This document shows, piece after piece, positions 11,375 through 20,519 of a DNA stretch of 60,000 nucleotides (position 1 is its first letter; the number at the start of each line of letters is the position of its first letter). This DNA is from Prorocentrum cordatum. Lineage: Eukaryota > Sar > Dinophyceae > Prorocentrales > Prorocentraceae. The translations under genes were made by a program, and so were the position numbers. The stretch is taken from NCBI GenBank assembly GCA_963575745.1, contig CAUYUJ010014545.1, positions 223,627 through 283,626 of the forward strand, in the 5' to 3' direction. The notes beneath the pieces were generated by a model. The model saw only the letters and a program-made list of their open reading frames with translations. It did no database searches and had not been told where the DNA came from.

Positions 11375-11658
11375 CATGTGCACAAATGGTTCTTTGCCTT
11401 TTGAATGTGCATTGTAGTGTAGCAGAGCATTTGCGCATGCACGAGCGTAGGGCGCAGCAGGTGCACGAGAGGACTGTGGACTGTAACCACTTTGGCTCAA
11501 GACCGAGGTGAAATACACTATTGTCATCGAATCGTTCGTCGATTTGTCACTGTCAGTATTGTTCTAATACCTTCCCGAACCAGTATTGCTTAGAATATTG
11601 GGCAAATTTGGTGGACACACTGGGGAGCATTTCATCAGTCGAGGTGCTCTCCAGAGGA
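11375..11658 (+). promoter_or_regulatory. Leader with degenerate spliced-leader-like sequence
   Basis: Untranslated leader between the LTR and the gag ATG. At 11,481-11,501 it reads CTGTAACCACTTTGGCTCAA then G. This matches the dinoflagellate spliced leader as I recall it (CCGTAGCCATTTTGGCTCAA then G) at 18 of 21 positions, and 11 of the last 11 match. Most of the leader (about 11,379-11,606) recurs inverted at 22,079-22,307. A spliced leader captured from a trans-spliced element RNA would explain it; convergence is possible. Confidence 0.55.
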
Positions 11659-13380
11659 ATGAATCCAGACAGGGCCCCTGCCGGAGCAGCGGGATTAGGG
11701 CCTGCACGAGCGGGATCGGCGTCCAGGCGCCGGGAGCCGTGCCGAGTCGGCTCGCCGGCGCGGCTGGCCTTGCCAAGTCCCGGGCGGCCGATGGACGTCG
11801 CCAGCCTGGCCGTCGCAGCTCAGGGTGATCCAGGTTCGCGTGACCCGTTGGCCAGAGGCGAGGGAAGCGCTGGGCTGGCAGCGCCGCCGGTTTTCGGCGG
11901 CGAGCCAGCAGAGAGATGGCGTTTCGCCGAGATCCAGACCGTGGAGCGCCGAATCGTGCAGGTTGGCGTCGAGCGCCGCAACGATGTGGAGCTCCAGCAG
12001 CAGATCAGCACCTATGTGGCCGGCATCCTTGACCTCCAGCAGGGCAGGCACGAGCTGGAGACCGTAGGTATGCGCTTGAGGGTCACTGAGGCGGAGCTCG
12101 AGACGGCGAGGGACGGCCTCAGGGTCGAGTACGACGAGGCCAAGCAGTACTTGAACCACGAGAAGAGCGAGTACGAGCAGCAGATCCGTCGTGCTCGGCA
12201 TGCGGCTACCACCCACATCCAGCAAGAGTTGCAGCAGTGCGTCGAGGAGCGCGACGCTGCGATGGTGCGGTCCAGGGATGTCCACAATGCCGAGATGCGG
12301 GTCTTGGATGCCGAGGCCAATCACGTCTTGGTTGCAGGTCGTGCTGAGAACGAGCTGCGGTCTGAAGTCGGAGCGATCAAGAGGGCGCGAGACACGCTTC
12401 AGGCCGAGTGGACCGAGGCGATCGAGCAGGTCCAGAGCGCCGAGGCGAAGGTGCAGCAGAGAGGCATCGCAAAGGACCAGGACTTCGAGCGTCTCACGGC
12501 GGAGGCGAGCGACCTGAAGTTCAAGTTGCAGGAGGAGTCCGAGATCGCGCAGTTGGCGCGGCGGCGGCTGACTACACGTGCCCAGTCGTCGGACGCCCAG
12601 CTGCGCGGGGAGCTCAACGACGCGGCCATGAAGTGCGAGATGGTGGAGGCCGAGGCGTCCAGGCAGATCGCGGCTGCGTGGGCTGAGTGCGACATGAAGG
12701 TCGAATCAGCTCAGCACGAGGAGCGGGAACACAAGCGAGGCGCAGATTCGGCCAGGGTGAATTTCTACGCAAGCCAGGCTTTGCACAACACCGAGAAGGA
12801 ATACTACGAGCACGAGGTCGACGAGTTGCGCGCCGAGTCCCGCGAGTGGAGGGACGAGAAGGCGGCCTTGGCGAGGGCGGCCCAGGAGCTGATGGACATC
12901 CAAGCTCCAGGACCGCATGAGCATGAGTACGCCGAAGGCCATTGGGAGCAGCAGGACGACATGGATTTCGGCAGTCGGACTGGACCAGTCGATCCAGGAC
13001 CTGCGGTCCCACCAGGACTCTCGAGGCAGTCGGCGGCAACGCCGGGTGCATCGTCCCAGGACGCTGGCATCGCCGCAGCCATGATGGAGTTCATGCGCCA
13101 GATGGCCGACCAGCAGCGTGCTGGGGTCGAGGAGCAGAGCGCGCTGCTGAGGGGGCTTACGCGCGCCCAGGAGAGCTTGGCCGAGGCGCAGCGCGAATCC
13201 CAGTCGAAGCTGAAGCCGGCGAAGCCTTCGCTCACGGGCAAGGATGCGAGCACCTTGAAGGCGAGCTTGAGAAGTTCCGCACCTACCAGAACGAAGCGCG
13301 CCAGAACAGCAAGGCGATCTGGTTCGAGGGCGCGAGGGCCATCGCTGAGGGCACCGCGAAGATCGAGCTCGAAGACATGA
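11659..13380 (+). CDS. Gag-like protein, long coiled coil
   Basis: The frame is open from 11,521; the first ATG after the repeated leader is at 11,659, giving about 573 residues. The first 60 residues are A/G/P/R-rich. Residues of roughly 90-420 are E/R/A/Q-rich with heptad-like spacing (for example VELQQQISTYVAGILDLQQ and LQQCVEERDAAMVRS) and predict a long coiled coil. A P/G-rich hinge and then MMEFMRQMADQQRAG follow. True gag similarity appears to leave this frame near 13,254, where the pol frame takes over with ELEKFRTYQNEARQNSK. Such a protein would form the particle. No canonical slippery heptamer is seen at the junction, so the -1 change may be mutation or an unusual recoding site. Confidence 0.75.
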   Translation: MNPDRAPAGAAGLGPARAGSASRRREPCRVGSPARLALPSPGRPMDVASLAVAAQGDPGSRDPLARGEGSAGLAAPPVFGGEPAERWRFAEIQTVERRIVQVGVERRNDVELQQQISTYVAGILDLQQGRHELETVGMRLRVTEAELETARDGLRVEYDEAKQYLNHEKSEYEQQIRRARHAATTHIQQELQQCVEERDAAMVRSRDVHNAEMRVLDAEANHVLVAGRAENELRSEVGAIKRARDTLQAEWTEAIEQVQSAEAKVQQRGIAKDQDFERLTAEASDLKFKLQEESEIAQLARRRLTTRAQSSDAQLRGELNDAAMKCEMVEAEASRQIAAAWAECDMKVESAQHEEREHKRGADSARVNFYASQALHNTEKEYYEHEVDELRAESREWRDEKAALARAAQELMDIQAPGPHEHEYAEGHWEQQDDMDFGSRTGPVDPGPAVPPGLSRQSAATPGASSQDAGIAAAMMEFMRQMADQQRAGVEEQSALLRGLTRAQESLAEAQRESQSKLKPAKPSLTGKDASTLKASLRSSAPTRTKRARTARRSGSRARGPSLRAPRRSSSKT

Positions 13381-16300
13381 TCGTTACCGAGATGGGTGGC
13401 GAGGAGGCCTTCCAGAAGCTGGTTCGTGTTCGGGACGATCCGCGATGGGACCTCTACTGGTCTCGCTACGAGCGTAGGCTGAAGCGGGCCGTCCACCTCG
13501 ACGACGAACACGAGTCCAACGAGGCGGTCCGGCGCTACAGCAGGTTGTCCTTGCCCAAGGACGCGAACCCGGAGGGCGTTGCCAAGTTCTTGAACGAGTA
13601 CACGGGCGTCAGGACCGACATGCTGAGGTACGGCCTCCTGACCGATGACGCGGAGAGCCCGATGTTGATGAGGGAGATCGAAGAGTTCAAGACGAAGATC
13701 GAAGGCAGCGCTCTGTTGATCTACTTGATGGACCTCCCTACCTTCCCGAGGCGCATGGCCATCCGCGAGGACGAGGACAGCAGCATGACCATCCTGGGCC
13801 GGTGCCGCCAGTACGTCAGGGCACGAGCTCGAGTGGGGCTCCAGTCGTCCGAGACGAAGCCGGGGCAGCTGCTGAACACTTCGGCCGAGCCGAACGCGAA
13901 GCAGTCGGCCGCGGCCAAGAAGGAGGCCAAGAAGCAGGAGGAGGCGAAGGTGGCGAAGGCCAAACAGATCATCGAGAGCCTGCAAGGTGCTTCAGCGGCC
14001 TCGTCAGGTTTCCCGCTCCCGCCGACTCCGACGGCGCAGCAGCTGGACAGCCGGTGGAGGGCGGCCCGCGAGCCAGACAAGGGCAGGTCGAAGGCCGAGG
14101 CCGCGCCGCGGGCCGGCACAGGCGACTGCCCGCGTTGCAAGGGCACGCACCCCGAGTGCTCGGTCTGCCCGAATCAGAAGGCCAGCGAGGAGCAGGGCTG
14201 GGACGTGACCAAGGCGGTGAAGGACGCCATCCCATGCTGGTACAAGCATTTGAACAAGGGCCAGGCTTGCGGAGGCATGGGTCACCTCAGTCGCCACCAC
14301 GCCCTCTGCTACACCGAGAAGGGCGCCAAGGAGGCGGAGGAGTACCTCAAGCAGAAGGCCGACAAGGGTGGTGGCAAAGGACGAGGTAAAGGTGGCGAGC
14401 AGGGCGGTGGTAAAGCGAAGTCCAAGGGCAGAGGCGGAAATGCCCGCTTGCTCACGTTCGAGGGCTCGCACGCCACTGACCAACAAGAGCGGACGGACCG
14501 TGCCGCGAGGCTCCTGGCGTCGTTGATGACGATGGAGACCGACAACGACATCGACAGCATCGGGGACGAGGCCAAGTCCAAGAAGCTGTCTGATATGAAT
14601 CTTAATTCGAGCGAGACCTTCGACTCGGACTTGTGGGGCCCAGCTGGCCCGCGCAGCTGGCTTAGGCGTACTTTGTCTCAGGTGCGCTATTTCACGGGGA
14701 AGGCTGTCATGTTCCTCCTTGGGTTCGCAGCCCTCCTGATGGTGATCGGGGTCATCGCTTGCGGCATTGAGAGCAGAGTTGCCAATTCGCCCTCTCCGCT
14801 GATGGCAGCAGCGGCGAACCACGAGCTCGTTCGCAAGGTCGGTCATCTTTCAAGCGGTGGCTCCAAGCATATGGTATTGCAGGTGTCGGGCGGATACAAT
14901 TGTCGAGACTTCACGTGGATAGGGGAAGCGAGAACTGAAACAGTCTTCGATACCGGAGCTACTCGCAACTCCATAGACCGCGACTTCCTGAAGGCACTGC
15001 TCGAGGAGCCCCGGACGTCCAACTTCGTCGAGGACGTAGAGGCCATCGAGCCAATCACCTGCCGCTCTTTCGAGCGCGGCCAGACGGTGGTGGTGAACCG
15101 ACTCGCTACATTGAAGGTCTCTTTTCGCGAGAACGGTGCTGTCGCCTGCGAGACGGTCAGCATGGGGTTCCTTGTCGTGCCGAATTGCACCGAGGATTTG
15201 CTCATCGGAAAGCCATCCTTGGACAGGTGCGGGTTCGTCTCCGACCGTGACTCCATCGAGCTCAGGTCGCTCGGGGTTCGCTTCCCGACCGTGCTGCCAG
15301 GCGAGCAGGACGACCCGAATACGCATACCTTCCTGCGGTGCTCGGACCACATTGTCGTGGAGGCGCCGCCTGGCCAGAGCATCGTGAAGACGATCTCGAT
15401 GCGCGCGCCGCTGGAGGCTCGCTCGAGCAGCCTTTGGATCGAGCCAGGTCCTGATCTACCCGACCATTGCCAGGTCATCGAGGGGCCGCTGATAGTCCAG
15501 AACGGCACCTACAACGTGGACCTGATCGTGCACGATCGCGTGCATCTCGGCCCTGGTCAACGACTACTTCGCGCCCGTGATGCCATCCAGCGCGACTTGG
15601 ACGTCCTCAGCGCTCTCGGCAGGGAGGAGTCCAGACGGGCGGCGGAGATTTATTCATTGTGGCAGGCTCGAAGCGAGGCCTACTGCGACTCAGAGGTCGA
15701 GACAAGTGCCAGCGCTGCTACGTCGGCAAGTACTGCGACAGAGGCCCAGATGCTGAAGACGTCCTACAAGACTCGTGGAAAGAAGGAGCGCCACGAGGTC
15801 CTCTTCCCCGACCTGGTGAAAGAGATCGAGGAGGACAAGAAGAAGCGCGCGTCGGAGGTCAGCTGGCCGAACCAGGAGTCCGAGGCCTACAAGGACGAGG
15901 CTGAGAGGCAGGCAGGCCCTCTCCTGGGGCCGCAGCTCACGGGGAAGCAGAAACGCCGCTTTCTCACCAAGGTCGTGCGTGCATTTACGTGCTGTCTGTG
16001 GCTGCCTGGCTGCAACCCGCCGAGGGTCAAAGACTTCGTGGCCGACATCAAGGTCAGGCCAGATGCGGTGCCGAAGGTCACGCAGCCGTTCCCCCTCAGC
16101 AAGTTCGACGAGCTCCGTTTGCGCTACCACGAGGACGTCGAGGTCGAGGAGGGCAAGGCACGTTGGCTACTTCCAGGTGAGCGTTCAGAGTGGGGATCTC
16201 CTTCGTTCGTAGTGGACCAAGACAGCAAGGGTCTCCTCGGGCGCCCTGTCAGGGACTACCGATACCCCAACAGCTGCACCGAGGAAGAGGCGTGGCCGAG

Positions 16301-19300
16301 CTCGCGCGCCGACGAGTGCCTCGCACGAGCTCAACAAGGAGCTTTACATACGCAGCTGGACTGCATCTGGGGCTTCACGCAGATCGAGCTTGCCCCCGAG
16401 GCGCAGAGGGCTTTTACGTTGCTTACCAAGCGCGGAATGCTCCGACCTTTGGTCTTGTTCTTCGGCGCCAAGCAGGGGCCCGCGATTTTCCAGAAGTTGA
16501 TGGACTGGACGTTCGGGGACCTTCGCGGCAAGGACGACGAGGAGTTCCACTCGGTGTTCATGGACGACTGCACTTTGTCTACCGAGGCGTACGAGCACGA
16601 CGCCGACGACGACGTGGTGGACCGCCACATCGACCATTGCATTCGTTTCTTGCAGGCGGCCAAGGGCAGGAACATTCAGTTCAAACTCACGAAGTCCAAG
16701 TTCGCGCACGAGTTCATCCATCTCTTGGGTTTCAAGCTTGGGCGTGGCCTTCGCTACGTGGACCCAGGCAAGGCTGACAAGATTGAGAAGTGGCCGGAGC
16801 CCAAAAGCATCGACGATCTGGTCAGCTTCAGGGCTTACTGCAATTTCGTACGCGAGTTCATCCCGAATTTCAGCTCGTTAGAGACGCCGCTCAAGAAGTT
16901 TATGAAGAAAGGGGCTAAGTTCGTGGACTACCAGAAGGACGCAGAGGCACAGAAGGCTTTCAACGTGCTCAAGCGCTCGCTCGCCCGTGAGGTGGGTCTT
17001 GCCACGCTGGATTACTCCGCGGCAGCCGACCCGAGTTCCGGTCGCCCCATCGAGCTGTACGTCGACGCCTCGGACATCGCATGGGCGGCTACCCTAGCTC
17101 AGCGGCGCGAGAAGGACGGTCCCTTGCGCCCAGTGGCCGTAGTCGGTCGCGGCTTCAACGCCACCGAGCAGGGCTGGAGCACGTTCGAGCGAGAGCTCTG
17201 TGGCCTCAGGGAGGCTTTGTCTGCCACCCATCATTTGACAAAAGGGTTCGTTGTAATAGTCTACACGGACCATCGGAATAATATCTTCACCGACTCGTTG
17301 TTCGCCAACAAGCGTATCTCCAAGAAGCTGTTGCGCTGGGCCCTCGACCTGGAGGACTTGGGCTCGCGGGTCGTTCGAGTTTGGCTGCGAGGTGAAGACA
17401 ACGTTCTGGGCGACGCCCCTAGTCGCAACCCCGAGGACAGGGACATATTGCATACTCTCCGAGTTCCTGGTGGACCTGTTCGTCGAGTCATAGAACAGAT
17501 GTTCACGGCGCCCACGAGCGCAGAGGAGCAGGCGCAGATGGATCGGTTTCTCGAGGAGATCGATGGCGCCCCAGTCAAGCCGAAGTCCGGCAAGGTCGAC
17601 GACGAGACCCAGAAGGCGAAGTTCGCCAAGGTAAAGCCTGCCGAGACCGATGACGCGGTCCCAGCCACAGAACGGATGGCTGCTCCCTCTACTTCCTCTT
17701 CTACCAGGTCGAAGTACCATGTCGGTACAGCGGGCCCGATGTCGCGTGGCACCGCTCCAGAGTATCCTGATCGAGCTGCAGACGTCGCTGGCATGGGGGA
17801 TGCCGAGGCTGATGATCAAGTCACGTGGCCTTCCTCACTCGATCAGATTGGCACCGACGGCGCGGACTTGGAGTACTCTGACTCTGAGCCGGAGGCTTAC
17901 GCCGGCCTTCGGCAGTCCGTGCGCGCCTACGCGGAGGGCGACCCCCAGGTCGAGGCGAACCTCTGCAAGTTGGTGGCCAGCGTCGTGGACCCCGAGCGCG
18001 ACCCGCTCGAGGTTCGCCCTGTCTTTGTCGACACGCACTCGTGGGACGGGTCTTATCCGCGTCACCCCCTGGTGACATTCCTGCCAGCGGCCTCGTCCGC
18101 CGCGGCCGGGCCTGAGGAGGATCCTCGACTCCCACGAAACCCGCGAGTTCTACCTTACCGCATCACCTATGTCAAGGACGAGCGCGGCGAGAATTTCACC
18201 GTCCAGTACCGGACGCCGCAGGTCTGCAATGACGGAGTGTGCAGGAAGACCATCTGGTACAGGTGCAAGCCGAACGGGGTCGCCGACGGCTCCGAAGAGG
18301 CGCTTGCTGGGCGGAAGAAGGCAGAGAACCAAGCATGGGCTCATGTCGAGGCTGTGCTTTCGCGTCCCACCGAGTCCGTGGAGGTGGAGCCCGCTGTCGG
18401 TTCAGGGCCGTTGTCCGGGACGGGTTTCTTCCGGCGGCACGGCGATCCTTTCGAGGGCTTCCAGTTCCACGTCCACCCGCGCAGGCCGGACTTCCTGACT
18501 CGCACCGTCTGGAGGCCGCTGCGCGACACTTTGCGGCCGTCTCACGAGTTCTGCCACGCCGCCGAGTTCGTGAGGCGCTTACCCAACGGCACCGAGGTCT
18601 ACAGGTGCAAGGGCCACGAGATTCTCGGCAGCGGAGGTGAGGTGCTACCTGCCGAACTCCGCGACCGCCCTCTGAAGGGCAAGAGGTTGTGCGAGGTGTT
18701 CAGCGGCGTGGAGTCCGAGAAGGAGGCCGGTGCGATGCTATCCAGAGTTTGGGAGGCAGCTGGGGGATCAGCGGAGCGCTACGACAGGCGGCTCGACGAG
18801 CGGATGGACTTCCGCGGCCCTCACACACGCCAGTGGATGCAGGGCCACCTGGACGACCCTTGCGACGTCTACCACTTCGCAATCCCGTGCACGAACTTCA
18901 GCATCGCCAAGACAACCCCGGTCAAGACCCGCAGCTTAGACAACCCGTACGGCGACGAGACCGACGAGGAGATCGTGTATTTCAACAAGTTGGTGCAGTC
19001 TGTCTTTATCTTCGCATTGGGGTTGATGCAGAGAGGCGTGGTGGTCATGTTCGAGAACCCCCTGATGAGTTACCTTTTCTTCCTGATGGAGGGCTCCTGT
19101 ATTCTGGGCTTCGACGGTTTCCACGTGGCCAGGAGCGATCACTGTCAGGACGGCGCGCCTTATCAGAAGCCGCAGGTGCAGGTCTTCGCAGGGAACACCG
19201 ACGTGCTGAAGGACATCGGGAGGTTGTGCAACCACGTCAAGCACCAGGTGATGCTGACCGGCGCAGCGACGCGACGTTCAGCTCCGTACCCGAGGGCGCT

Positions 19301-20519
19301 GTGCGAGAGGATTGTCGCAGGCTTCGCGACTGTCTTGAAAGCCACTGGCAGGCTGGGCAACGACTGCTCGAAGCAGGCCGGCGACTGCTTGGACAGGAAC
19401 GCCATGAAGGTCAGCGTCGACACCTTCCCTTCAGGGCCGAGCTTTACCTCGCGCGTTGCAGAGGGCATCCGAAGAATCACTCAGCTGCGACATGGGGCGG
19501 CTCGGGCGACGCCAGCGTCGTCGGACCCTCCAGCACCAGCCCCAGTACCCGAAGGTCGCGAGCAGGCGCCGCATCTTCGAGTGGAGGTTAAGCGCGCCGA
19601 GGAGTTCTTCGTTCCAGACGACAAACGGCTCATGAAGAAGCGTCGCACCAGGGACGCCAGGACCGGCGAGATCTTGGAGGATATGGACACTACTACCAAG
19701 TACCTGCAGCGCGGCCTTGACAAGCGCCGCGACCTCGTGGTGGAGGTGTGGTTTGATGACACGGAGGTGTCTGCCGAGGAGCCAGCGGCTGCCCCGCCAG
19801 TACCAAAGGCTTTCGACGAGTTGACTGAGCTGATCCCGTCCAGTCCTTCATCGATCCAGAGGGCACAGGTCGTCAACCTCCTGCAGCAGGACGAGGACTT
19901 CTCCGACATCTACGCGGCACATGTGCTCCCACGGCGGTTTGAGGACACGAACCAGAGCATCCAGAACGAGCAGATGTACAAGGGCTTGAAGACCGAGCTC
20001 GCTGCACGCGGAGTCGGAGGACGCCAGGCTTCGCGACGTGCTTCGGTGGCGTTGAGGATGATGGGAGGCTACAGCTATCGTGAGGGACTGCTCTATAAGG
20101 ACGAGTGGGACCCGATCGCATTGAGTTTCGCGCCGAAGGTGGTGGTCCCGAAGGGCGGCCTTCGCGCGTTTCGGTACAATGGTCGCATGTACCGGCTGCC
20201 TCTCAGGCGCCAGCTGCTCCTGTACTATCACGACTCCGAGTCGATGGGCATGCACAGCAGCGCCGAGGGCACCTTGAGCAAGTTGAGCAAGCAGTTCTTC
20301 TGGCCGGGCATGGAGCACGATGTCCAGAAGTGGGTCAGTTCATGCAGTGTCTGCAGGTTGGTCAAGCCGGCCCGCGGCCTCACGGCCGACGCCCGCATGG
20401 AGCTTTACGATCGACCATTTCGAGTTCTGGGCATCGACGATCTCGGACCTATCTCGCCTGAGAGTGCGGGCTGCTCCTACATCTTGCACGCCGAGTGCGC
20501 GTTCTCCCACTACGCGTGA
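13254..20519 (+). CDS. Gag-pol polyprotein (frame 3), ends at internal stop
   Basis: One uninterrupted frame of about 2,420 residues. In order it holds: a capsid-like region (13,262-13,800), a Cys/His-rich zinc-binding region and K/G-rich RNA-binding tail (14,120-14,445), a membrane-like segment (about 14,700-14,770), an aspartic protease (14,930-15,290), RT (15,980-16,900), RNase H (17,030-17,430), an acidic linker, the methyltransferase-like domain (18,676-19,350), and the integrase zinc finger and start of the catalytic core (20,200-20,519). The frame is technically open upstream to 12,942, but that part is antiparallel shadow of gag. The TGA at 20,517 splits the integrase, and the same frame continues beyond it. 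The long open frame suggests recent insertion. Confidence 0.85.
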   Translation, partial: LEGELEKFRTYQNEARQNSKAIWFEGARAIAEGTAKIELEDMIVTEMGGEEAFQKLVRVRDDPRWDLYWSRYERRLKRAVHLDDEHESNEAVRRYSRLSLPKDANPEGVAKFLNEYTGVRTDMLRYGLLTDDAESPMLMREIEEFKTKIEGSALLIYLMDLPTFPRRMAIREDEDSSMTILGRCRQYVRARARVGLQSSETKPGQLLNTSAEPNAKQSAAAKKEAKKQEEAKVAKAKQIIESLQGASAASSGFPLPPTPTAQQLDSRWRAAREPDKGRSKAEAAPRAGTGDCPRCKGTHPECSVCPNQKASEEQGWDVTKAVKDAIPCWYKHLNKGQACGGMGHLSRHHALCYTEKGAKEAEEYLKQKADKGGGKGRGKGGEQGGGKAKSKGRGGNARLLTFEGSHATDQQERTDRAARLLASLMTMETDNDIDSIGDEAKSKKLSDMNLNSSETFDSDLWGPAGPRSWLRRTLSQVRYFTGKAVMFLLGFAALLMVIGVIACGIESRVANSPSPLMAAAANHELVRKVGHLSSGGSKHMVLQVSGGYNCRDFTWIGEARTETVFDTGATRNSIDRDFLKALLEEPRTSNFVEDVEAIEPITCRSFERGQTVVVNRLATLKVSFRENGAVACETVSMGFLVVPNCTEDLLIGKPSLDRCGFVSDRDSIELRSLGVRFPTVLPGEQDDPNTHTFLRCSDHIVVEAPPGQSIVKTISMRAPLEARSSSLWIEPGPDLPDHCQVIEGPLIVQNGTYNVDLIVHDRVHLGPGQRLLRARDAIQRDLDVLSALGREESRRAAEIYSLWQARSEAYCDSEVETSASAATSASTATEAQMLKTSYKTRGKKERHEVLFPDLVKEIEEDKKKRASEVSWPNQESEAYKDEAERQAGPLLGPQLTGKQKRRFLTKVVRAFTCCLWLPGCNPPRVKDFVADIKVRPDAVPKVTQPFPLSKFDELRLRYHEDVEVEEGKARWLLPGERSEWGSPSFVVDQDSKGLLGRPVRDYRYPNSCTEEEAWPSSRADECLARAQQGALHTQLDCIWGFTQIELAPEAQRAFTLLTKRGMLRPLVLFFGAKQGPAIFQKLMDWTFGDLRGKDDEEFHSVFMDDCTLSTEAYEHDADDDVVDRHIDHCIRFLQAAKGRNIQFKLTKSKFAHEFIHLLGFKLGRGLRYVDPGKADKIEKWPEPKSIDDLVSFRAYCNFVREFIPNFSSLETPLKKFMKKGAKFVDYQKDAEAQKAFNVLKRSLAREVGLATLDYSAAADPSSGRPIELYVDASDIAWAATLAQRREKDGPLRPVAVVGRGFNATEQGWSTFERELCGLREALSATHHLTKGFVVIVYTDHRNNIFTDSLFANKRISKKLLRWALDLEDLGSRVVRVWLRGEDNVLGDAPSRNPEDRDILHTLRVPGGPVRRVIEQMFTAPTSAEEQAQMDRFLEEIDGAPVKPKSGKVDDETQKAKFAKVKPAETDDAVPATERMAAPSTSSSTRSKYHVGTAGPMSRGTAPEYPDRAADVAGMGDAEADDQVTWPSSLDQIGTDGADLEYSDSEPEAYAGLRQSVRAYAEGDPQVEANLCKLVASVVDPERDPLEVRPVFVDTHSWDGSYPRHPLVTFLPAASSAAAGPEEDPRLPRNPRVLPYRITYVKDERGENFTVQYRTPQVCNDGVCRKTIWYRCKPNGVADGSEEALAGRKKAENQAWAHVEAVLSRPTESVEVEPAVGSGPLSGTGFFRRHGDPFEGFQFHVHPRRPDFLTRTVWRPLRDTLRPSHEFCHAAEFVRRLPNGTEVYRCKGHEILGSGGEVLPAELRDRPLKGKRLCEVFSGVESEKEAGAMLSRVWEAAGGSAERYDRRLDERMDFRGPHTRQWMQGHLDDPCDVYHFAIPCTNFSIAKTTPVKTRSLDNPYGDETDEEIVYFNKLVQSVFIFALGLMQRGVVVMFENPLMSYLFFLMEGSCILGFDGFHVARSDHCQDGAPYQKPQVQVFAGNTDVLKDIGRLCNHVKHQVMLTGAATRRSAPYPRALCERIVAGFATVLKATGRLGNDCSKQAGDCLDRNAMKVSVDTFPSGPSFTSRVAEGIRRITQLRHGAARATPASSDPPAPAPVPEGREQAPHLRVEVKRAEEFFVPDDKRLMKKRRTRDARTGEILEDMDTTTKYLQRGLDKRRDLVVEVWFDDTEVSAEEPAAAPPVPKAFDELTELIPSSPSSIQRAQVVNLLQQDEDFSDIYAAHVLPRRFEDTNQSIQNEQMYKGLKTELAARGVGGRQASRRASVALRMMGGYSYREGLLYKDEWDPIALSFAPKVVVPKGGLRAFRYNGRMYRLPLRRQLLLYYHDSESMGMHSSAEGTLSKLSKQFFWPGMEHDVQKWVSSCSVCRLVKPARGLTADARMELYDRPFRVLGIDDLGPISPESAGCSYILHAECAFSHYA
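14120..14445 (+). other. Gag zinc-binding region and basic tail
   Basis: Encodes GDCPRCKGTHPECSVCP, then CWYKHLNKGQACGGMG and HLSRHHALC, ending in glycine/lysine repeats such as KGGGKGRGKGGEQGGGK. The Cys/His spacing is not the retroviral CCHC knuckle but fits a nucleic-acid-binding module. The K/G tail would bind RNA. Confidence 0.65.
14700..14772 (+). other. Hydrophobic, membrane-like segment between gag and protease
   Basis: About 22 residues, VMFLLGFAALLMVIGVIACG flanked by charged residues, have the length and composition of a transmembrane helix. Such a segment is unusual between gag and protease of Ty3-type elements. It could anchor the polyprotein to a membrane or be buried in the particle. 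Confidence 0.6.
14935..15290 (+). other. Aspartic protease domain
   Basis: VFDTGATRNSIDRDFL carries the catalytic DTG (GAT codon at 14,949-14,951). LLIGKPSLDRCGF about 80 residues later matches the second hydrophobic-glycine motif of retropepsins. It would cut the polyprotein. Confidence 0.85.
15980..16900 (+). other. Reverse transcriptase domain, FMDD motif
   Basis: Begins around RVKDFVADIKVRP. It has RPVRDYRYPNSCT, the first catalytic aspartate in LDCIWGFTQIEL (codon 16,359), LFFGAKQGPAIFQKLMDW, and FMDD at 16,557-16,568 in place of YxDD. The thumb and connection regions follow (FKLTKSKFAHEFIHLLGFKL). This order is typical of Ty3-type RT. The three catalytic aspartates appear intact. Confidence 0.9.
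17030..17430 (+). other. RNase H domain
   Basis: Contains IELYVDASDIAWAATLAQ, FERELCGLREALSATHHL and VYTDHRNNIFTD, matching the D, E, D catalytic pattern of Ty3-type RNase H. DAPSRNPED at the end corresponds to the final aspartate region. Confidence 0.85.
18676..19350 (+). other. Cytosine-methyltransferase-like domain inside pol
   Basis: About 225 residues between RNase H and integrase. LCEVFSG at 18,687-18,707 resembles the SAM-binding motif I of C5 DNA methyltransferases. FAIPCTNFS (PC at 18,885-18,890) resembles the catalytic Pro-Cys loop, motif IV. VMFENP (19,047-19,061) resembles motif VI (usually ENV). The C-terminal part has HCQDGAPYQKPQVQVF, VMLTGAAT and APYPRALCERI, which also occurs in the YR element at 48,230-48,430. 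No target-recognition domain or motifs VIII-X were recognised. It may be an active cytosine methyltransferase, or a Rossmann-fold domain reused for another purpose. It sits in frame without interruption. Confidence 0.7.
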
